From: Devosia equisanguinis
GTDB lineage: Bacteria > Pseudomonadota > Alphaproteobacteria > Rhizobiales > Hyphomicrobiaceae
NCBI GenBank assembly: GCA_945901835.1
Contig: CAMDMH010000069.1
Coordinates: forward strand, 1-10,064
Direction of reading: 5' to 3'
DNA: 10,064 nt
This document shows, in pieces, positions 6,111 through 10,064 of this stretch (its first letter is position 1; each line of letters starts with the position of its first letter). The notes under the pieces are model-generated. The model worked only from the letters and a program-made list of their open reading frames with translations. It was not told where the DNA came from and did no database searches. The position numbers were made by a program, and so were the translations under genes.

Positions 6111-6950
6111 TCAAGCCCTGAGCTTACTCGGCCCCCACAGATTGAGCGTCCGCTCCTCGTGTTTCCAGGTCCGCGCCGGCCGGTCGTAGACCACCTCGAG
6201 TTCCGCTGAAATCTCGATCCAGTTGCCGTCGGGATCGGTGACGAAGGCGAACAGGTTGTTGCCCGGCCCATGCCGTCCAGGTCCCCAATCGAGCTTGATG
6301 TGGCGGTCGCCCATGCAGTCGCACCAGTCCTTCATCACGCCCCACTCGCCGGCCTCGTAGGAATGGTGATCGACGCCCGTTCGCTCTTGGTAGAATACGC
6401 CGATCGTGTGATGCTCGTGGTTCGATCGCATGAACGTGGTCATCACCTTGCCGTCGCTCTCGCGCACGACGCAGTCCGACACCGCGAACCCTAGTTTTCC
6501 AGCATAGAAAGCCTCGAAGCGCGCTATGTCCCGCGTCGCGAACGTGACGTGCTGCAGTGGTCCCCTGAGCCCCTTCGACGGCTGATCCTCCGGCGCATGT
6601 CCGAACGCCATCACGTTCCCGTCCGGGTCCATCACGCTGAAAGCCCCGGCGTTGAACAGCCCGCCGTCGAACGGCTTCGGGGCAAGGCCCTCACGTTCCG
6701 CGCGCGCCTTTAGATCGGCGACGGCGCCCGGATCGCGCACCCCCATGCCGACGTGCACGAGGCCGTTCTTCGCGCCCTTGGATACGATCAGCCGGCGCCC
6801 TGGTCCGCGCACCAGCCATCCCGCCCCGTGCCGAACGGGCTCCCCCATGTCCAAGGTGTCCGAGTAGAACTTGGCGAGCCTTTCCGGATCGGGGCTGGTG
6901 ATCGCCATGTGATGCGTATAGGCCCCGGCCTGCACCGCTGTCAGCGACAT
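6111..6950 (-). CDS. Type I extradiol (VOC-fold) ring-cleavage dioxygenase-like protein
   Basis: 279 residues in two VOC modules, about 10-118 and 130-250. The second module carries the 2-His-1-carboxylate iron site: H134 (LQHVTF), H195 (VDHHSY) and E246 (GNWIEIS). Spacings of 61 and 51 equal those of catechol 2,3-dioxygenase XylE (His153, His214, Glu265). H180 and H227 match XylE His199 and His246. The position of the conserved Tyr255 is F236. Extradiol enzymes cleave catecholic rings beside the two hydroxyls using Fe(II) and O2. The ATG at 6950 has GGGAGG seven bases upstream. It lies first in the minus-strand cluster, 168 bases before the large Mo subunit, and is divergent from the LysR gene, which is a classic regulated arrangement. 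It may cleave the hydroxylated product of the Mo enzyme; this is inference. Confidence 0.88.
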   Translation of the reverse strand: MSLTAVQAGAYTHHMAITSPDPERLAKFYSDTLDMGEPVRHGAGWLVRGPGRRLIVSKGAKNGLVHVGMGVRDPGAVADLKARAEREGLAPKPFDGGLFNAGAFSVMDPDGNVMAFGHAPEDQPSKGLRGPLQHVTFATRDIARFEAFYAGKLGFAVSDCVVRESDGKVMTTFMRSNHEHHTIGVFYQERTGVDHHSYEAGEWGVMKDWCDCMGDRHIKLDWGPGRHGPGNNLFAFVTDPDGNWIEISAELEVVYDRPARTWKHEERTLNLWGPSKLRA

Positions 6951-7111
6951 GCATGTCCTCCCGATCTGAATTCCGCCGTCTCGAGGCAGCTTGCTCCGAG
7001 GCTTCCAGTAAAAGGCACCGGCCCCAGCAACAAGCTGGAAGATCGATGGTCATCTATCGGAAAAACTTTTAGCATCAGATCCAGCTTCGCTCCACCTGGA
7101 ACAACCAGAAC
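6951..7111. promoter_or_regulatory. Divergent control region between dioxygenase and LysR genes, with candidate operator half-sites
   Basis: The gap must hold promoters for both directions. Related half-sites recur: CTTCCAG (7002-7008), AAGCTGGAAG (7032-7041), TCCAGCTT (7080-7087) and TCCA-CC-TGGA (7091-7100). AAGCTGGA and TCCAGCTT are perfect inverted copies about 48 bases apart, which would suit the paired sites of a LysR-type regulator. An AT-rich core with ATCT...AGAT ends (7052-7080) lies between them. No convincing -35/-10 pair could be assigned. The site identification is tentative. Confidence 0.4.
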
Positions 7112-8035
7112 ATGGATTTCCGCCAGCTCCGTTACTTCGTGGCTGGCAGCATGGCCGCCGCGGGCCGCGCGATCCACATCTCCCAGCCGGCCCTCGGCGA
7201 GAAGATTCGCCAGCTCGAGGACTCACTCGGCGTGGCCCTGTTCGACCGGCATAGCCGCGGCGTCCGCCTTTCGGCGGCCGGCGAACGCCTGCTTGTCCAC
7301 GCCGACCGCATCCTCGCCGCACTCGACGAGGCACGCGTCGATCTCGCCGGCTTGTCGAACCAAGGCCCCGTGCGCCTATCCCTCGGCCTCAATCCGACAG
7401 CGAGCCGTCTCTACGCATCCGACTTGCTCGAAGCCTTCGGCCCGTCCTCGCAAGTCCTGCTCCGGGAAGGCCTGAGCAACGAGGTCCAGGACGACGTTGC
7501 CGCCGGCCGGCTCGACGCAGGTTTCTGCTACGATCCCCCTGCCGGTCCCTATCGCGTGCTGGAGGTACGCAAAGAGCCGCTCTACCTCATCGGTCCCGAA
7601 AGCGTCGTCACAGCCAGCAAGGACATTCCATTCGCCGAGTTGGAGCGCTACTCGCTGGTTCTCGACAGCGGCCAGAACGTCGTCCGCTCCAAGCTCGACG
7701 AGGTCGCCCGCCAACGCGGCATTCAGCTCAACGTTGCTTTCGAGGTCGAAGCGGTCTTGCTCAAGCGCCGGTTGCTGCTGCGCCACGACCATTGCACCGT
7801 CGTCCCCCATGCGCTGTTCGCAGAGGAGATTTCGGCCGGCGCGCTCAATGCGCGGCGCATAGTGGCGCCGCAACTTCGGCTGAAGCTCTGCCTCGTCGTG
7901 CGACGCGATCTCCCGGCAAGCGACGCCAGATCGATCGAAACCCGCGTCCTCGCCCTAGCCGCGCCGACGCCGCCGAAAAGAACTGCCCCAAAGAATTCTC
8001 CCCGCATGAAGCCATCAGCCAAGTTCCCGACTTGA
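7112..8035 (+). CDS. LysR-type transcriptional regulator
   Basis: 307 residues. The N-terminal winged helix-turn-helix includes GSMAAAGRAIHISQPALGEK (about 12-31) and LFDRHSRGVRLSAAG (about 43-57). An effector-binding domain follows from about residue 85. The family binds an inducer, often an aromatic or ring-cleavage compound, and controls a divergently transcribed operon. Here that is the dioxygenase and molybdoenzyme cluster starting 161 bases away. Compared with usual members, helix 1 to helix 2 is short: FVA is followed directly by GSM, where about four more residues (of the type xVAE) are normal. The last 30 or so residues are Pro/Lys/Ser-rich and look unstructured. The ribosome site is weak. 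Family is certain; target and effector are inferred. Confidence 0.9.
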   Translation: MDFRQLRYFVAGSMAAAGRAIHISQPALGEKIRQLEDSLGVALFDRHSRGVRLSAAGERLLVHADRILAALDEARVDLAGLSNQGPVRLSLGLNPTASRLYASDLLEAFGPSSQVLLREGLSNEVQDDVAAGRLDAGFCYDPPAGPYRVLEVRKEPLYLIGPESVVTASKDIPFAELERYSLVLDSGQNVVRSKLDEVARQRGIQLNVAFEVEAVLLKRRLLLRHDHCTVVPHALFAEEISAGALNARRIVAPQLRLKLCLVVRRDLPASDARSIETRVLALAAPTPPKRTAPKNSPRMKPSAKFPT

Positions 8036-8105
8036 TGGGTATCAATGCCTGCCGCCCCGGAAGTCGAGAGTGTCTCCCCACGCGTGGCAAAGCCGATCCG
8101 AAAAC

Positions 8106-8110
8106 GGGAG
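8106..8110 (+). promoter_or_regulatory. Shine-Dalgarno fixing the universal-stress-protein start
   Basis: GGGAG lies eight bases before the ATG at 8119. The same frame is open upstream to 7792 inside the LysR gene, but residues encoded there are a shadow of LysR and have no UspA similarity, so 8119 is the real start. Confidence 0.75.
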
Positions 8111-8118
8111 ATATCCGA

Positions 8119-8556
8119 ATGTACAATCACATCCTGATAGCAACGGACGGTTCCGCCGTCGGCGACAAGGCCATCGAGCAAGGCTTGGAGGTCGCCAAGA
8201 AATTCGGCGCCAGGACGACGATCATCAAGGTCACCGAGATGTGGTCGGCACTCGACGTGGCCGGCCGCGACGCGCTGTCCAAGATCGAAACGTACGAGAA
8301 GGCCGCCGGCGAAGCCGCGCAGGGAGTGCTCAAGAAGGCGAAAGCCGCCGCCGACAAGGCCGGCGAGGCCTGCGAGACGATTCACGTCCCCGATCGCGTT
8401 CCCGCCGAGGGCATCGTCGGCACGGCCGAAGCCAAAAACTGCGACCTGATCGTGATGGGTTCTCACGGCCGACGCGGCATCGACAAGCTCCTGCTCGGCA
8501 GCCAGGCCCAGAACGTCCTGGCGCACACCAAGAAGCCCGTGCTGATCGCGCGCTGA
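8119..8556 (+). CDS. UspA-family universal stress protein
   Basis: 145 residues, a single Usp domain. It begins MYNHILIATDGSAVGDKAI, with the ATP-contacting Asp in strand 1. It ends with the nucleotide-binding signature G114-x2-G117-x9-G127-S128 (GSHGRRGIDKLLLGS) and QNVLAHTKKPVLIAR, so it is of the ATP-binding subtype and complete. Usp proteins are cytoplasmic dimers linked to starvation, redox or phenolic stress; the exact role here is not visible. It follows the LysR gene on the same strand after 83 bases and may share its transcript or have its own promoter. A stem-loop follows 7 bases after the stop. Confidence 0.93.
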   Translation: MYNHILIATDGSAVGDKAIEQGLEVAKKFGARTTIIKVTEMWSALDVAGRDALSKIETYEKAAGEAAQGVLKKAKAAADKAGEACETIHVPDRVPAEGIVGTAEAKNCDLIVMGSHGRRGIDKLLLGSQAQNVLAHTKKPVLIAR

Positions 8557-8563
8557 CGACAAC

Positions 8564-8590
8564 CGGGGCAGATCCTGGGGGTCTGCCCCG
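8564..8590. terminator. Stem-loop between convergent genes, probable bidirectional terminator
   Basis: CGGGGCAGA (8564-8572) pairs perfectly with TCTGCCCCG (8582-8590) around a nine-base loop. It sits between the stop of the UspA-like gene and the stop of the convergent MBL gene, the expected place for a two-way terminator. No T-tract follows on either strand, so intrinsic termination is not certain. Confidence 0.5.
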
Positions 8591-8612
8591 CGCGCGTAGC
8601 GGTAAGGGGCGC

Positions 8613-9587
8613 TTACTTCCGTTCCCAGCCCTGCGTCCAGTATTCCGGCTTACCGGTCTCTTCGAGCACATAGAGATTGCGCACGTAGTCGGCCATCCGC
8701 CCGTAGTTGCGCCAGTCCTTGTAAGCCGGGAACGTCAGCGATTTCTGCGCCTCCGCCAGCGGAACCCCCTTGGCACGCGCAGCCTTCACCTCCGACTGCA
8801 AAGTCGTGAGAAAGCCCACGGCGTCGTCGATATCGGACTTCTTTCCGAGATCCCCGTGGCCCGGCAGATAGACGTCGACGTCCATCCCCTGCAACTGCCG
8901 AAGTACCTTGACCCAACCGTCGATCGACGGCGTATACATCAGGTTCGACACGCTCTTCGGTGTAAGCGATCCGCTCGTTGCAACCGCCTTTGCATGCGGG
9001 AAGTGGACGTAGGCGCAGCCCGGATCCTGCCCCGGTCCGGGATAGAACAACCGCACCTTGCGGCCCGCCATCTCGATCACGAGTTCGTCCTCGAACGTCT
9101 TGTCGGGCGCGACGAAACTGACCTCCTTCGGATCGAGCCCCGCCTTCTCGAAGCCCGGCACGCGGCGCTTCAGATCCTTCTCCCAGTAGCGCTCCATCAG
9201 ATACTTGGCGTGCGCATTGGCGACGATGGTCGCACCTTCCTTCTTGAACTCGGAGTTGCCGAGGAAGTGGTCGCCGTGGACCTGCGTGTTGATCGCCCAC
9301 TTGATCGGCTTGTCGGTGATCTTGCGGATTTCGCCGATCAGCCGCCGAGCCTGCGCGGGATGCGGTTGCGTATCAACCACCATGACACCTTCGCTGGTCG
9401 CCCAGATGATCGAGTTCGTACCGTCGTAATCGAACCAGAAATATAGATCGTCGGCGATCGTCTTCATTTGCGCAGGCGGCCCTCCGCGCTGCGCAGACGC
9501 CGGCGGTGCACTCCATACGGCGGCAACGCAAAGCCCCACGCAGAATGCCGCGCACAATACGAGACGGCGCGTCGTTGCACCAAACAT
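8613..9587 (-). CDS. Exported metallo-beta-lactamase-fold protein with altered metal site
   Basis: 324 residues from the ATG at 9587, preceded by GGAGG seven bases upstream. An in-frame ATG 20 codons earlier has no such site and would bury the signal peptide. Residues 1-32 form a Sec-type signal peptide: RR, a hydrophobic core (9-25) and ASA cleavage near 32, so the protein is probably periplasmic. The MBL core starts near residue 40. The usual HxHxDH is Q102-V-H104-G-D106-H107, the second-metal His position is Q187 (GPGQDPG), the bridging Asp position is S207 (TSGSL), and the last His is kept (PGHGD, H244). So H104, D106, H107 and H244 remain while three usual ligands are replaced. It may bind one metal, bind metals differently or be non-catalytic. 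It lies downstream of the small VOC gene on the same strand. Substrate unknown. Confidence 0.85.
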   Translation of the reverse strand: MFGATTRRLVLCAAFCVGLCVAAVWSAPPASAQRGGPPAQMKTIADDLYFWFDYDGTNSIIWATSEGVMVVDTQPHPAQARRLIGEIRKITDKPIKWAINTQVHGDHFLGNSEFKKEGATIVANAHAKYLMERYWEKDLKRRVPGFEKAGLDPKEVSFVAPDKTFEDELVIEMAGRKVRLFYPGPGQDPGCAYVHFPHAKAVATSGSLTPKSVSNLMYTPSIDGWVKVLRQLQGMDVDVYLPGHGDLGKKSDIDDAVGFLTTLQSEVKAARAKGVPLAEAQKSLTFPAYKDWRNYGRMADYVRNLYVLEETGKPEYWTQGWERK

Positions 9588-9594
9588 GGCCGTT

Positions 9595-9599
9595 CCTCC
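9595..9599 (-). promoter_or_regulatory. Shine-Dalgarno fixing the MBL-fold protein start
   Basis: GGAGGAA on the minus strand is spaced seven bases from the ATG at 9587 and places the signal peptide at the exact N-terminus. Confidence 0.7.
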
Positions 9600-9620
9600 G
9601 ATCTGCTTCTTGGACACACG

Positions 9621-9645
9621 GGGGCAGACCCGCCGGGTCTTCCCC
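9621..9645. repeat. Palindromic stem-loop between the small VOC and MBL genes
   Basis: AGACCCG (9626-9632) and CGGGTCT (9634-9640) form a perfect seven-base stem around one base, extendable by GGGG (9621-9624) and CCCC (9642-9645) across a mismatch. It resembles the hairpin at 8564-8590 (shared GGGGCAGA start). It lies 12 bases after the VOC stop and ahead of the MBL ribosome site, so it could attenuate or partly terminate read-through. There is no T-tract. Confidence 0.5.
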
Positions 9646-9656
9646 AAATCGCCGGA

Positions 9657-10034
9657 TCAACAATTCCGGTCGAGCAATTCGATCCGCACGCCGTCCGGCG
9701 TCCGCAGGAAAGCGATGCGGGTCCCCGGGCGAACCTCGTACGGCTCCGTCGTGAACGTCACGCCCTTCGCCTTCAGGTCCGCTACGACCTTGTCGATGCC
9801 CTTCACCGTCATCCCGAAGTGATCGAGCCCCTGATACGGATTCGCTGGGTTCGGCTTGGCATCGGGCGGTAGCGGCGCGAGGAAGATCTCGACCCCACCG
9901 AGCTTCAGGTCCACGCGCGGCTTACCTTGCTGCATCGACCGGATCACTTCTGCGCCGAAAACTCGCTCGAACCACGTCGCGGTGGCCTCCACGTTCGGCG
10001 TCAGAATATGCATGTGATCGAACGTAAAGCTCAT
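9657..10034 (-). CDS. Small VOC-superfamily (glyoxalase/bleomycin-resistance fold) protein
   Basis: 125 residues with the two beta-alpha-beta-beta-beta modules of one VOC unit. H7 (FDHMHIL), E49 (GGVEIFL), H72 (GLDHFGM) and E119 (GVRIELLD) are spaced like the metal ligands of glyoxalase I and methylmalonyl-CoA epimerase, so a metal site is probably intact. RTPDGVRIELLD is the typical VOC ending. The ATG at 10034 has GGGAGG upstream. Possible roles are lyase, isomerase or epimerase; a one-module protein of this length is less likely to be an extradiol dioxygenase. It precedes the MBL-fold gene by 69 bases, probably one transcript, and pairs with it in a manner that recalls glyoxalase I/II partners; that parallel is only suggestive. 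Upstream sequence is outside the window. Confidence 0.88.
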   Translation of the reverse strand: MSFTFDHMHILTPNVEATATWFERVFGAEVIRSMQQGKPRVDLKLGGVEIFLAPLPPDAKPNPANPYQGLDHFGMTVKGIDKVVADLKAKGVTFTTEPYEVRPGTRIAFLRTPDGVRIELLDRNC

Positions 10035-10064
10035 AGCGCGCGGCCTCCCGGAAGCGATGAAAAA

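Noticed and set aside
7792..8118. Upstream extension of the UspA frame
   Set aside because: It overlaps the LysR coding sequence in another frame, has no Usp similarity, and a good Shine-Dalgarno marks the start at 8119.

Overview
The window is GC-rich proteobacterial DNA. The Bug/TctC-type receptor, LysR-type regulator, REP palindromes and high third-position GC fit an alpha- or betaproteobacterium of the soil aromatic-degrader type. I cannot fix the genus. Coding density is high and no gap exceeds 300 bases. No tRNA, rRNA or CRISPR array is visible.

Left two thirds (1-6950), all on the minus strand and so read right to left: a two-domain extradiol (VOC) dioxygenase-like protein; the large molybdopterin subunit of a pyrogallol-phloroglucinol transhydroxylase / resorcinol hydroxylase-type enzyme; a REP-associated tyrosine transposase (RAYT); the iron-sulfur small subunit of the same molybdoenzyme; a Gfo/Idh/MocA dehydrogenase; and the first 45 codons of a Bug/TctC periplasmic receptor that runs off the left edge. 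REP-like palindromes lie in four consecutive gaps from the large subunit to the receptor gene. The RAYT cassette, bounded by 37-bp inverted repeats, separates the two molybdoenzyme subunit genes.

Right third: a divergent gap (6951-7111) with several inverted half-sites; a LysR-type regulator and a UspA-like protein on the plus strand; a strong stem-loop; then, on the minus strand, a small one-domain VOC protein followed by an exported metallo-beta-lactamase-fold protein.

Working model (inference): a phenolic or other aromatic acid is captured by the Bug receptor. The Mo enzyme adds or moves a ring hydroxyl without O2, the VOC dioxygenase opens the ring with O2, and the Gfo/Idh enzyme oxidises the semialdehyde/hemiacetal product, as LigC does after protocatechuate cleavage. 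The LysR protein is the obvious candidate regulator.

The Mo enzyme is the most interesting part. Its large subunit carries an extra N-terminal SCP2-like domain of about 125 residues. Its small subunit has lost exactly the four cysteines of one of the three [4Fe-4S] clusters known in the Pelobacter enzyme, while the active-site His/Asp/Ser/Trp set is kept. Three neighbours also carry odd substitutions: a Tyr-to-Phe change in the dioxygenase active site, a four-residue gap in the LysR helix-turn-helix, and a decayed metal site in the MBL protein.
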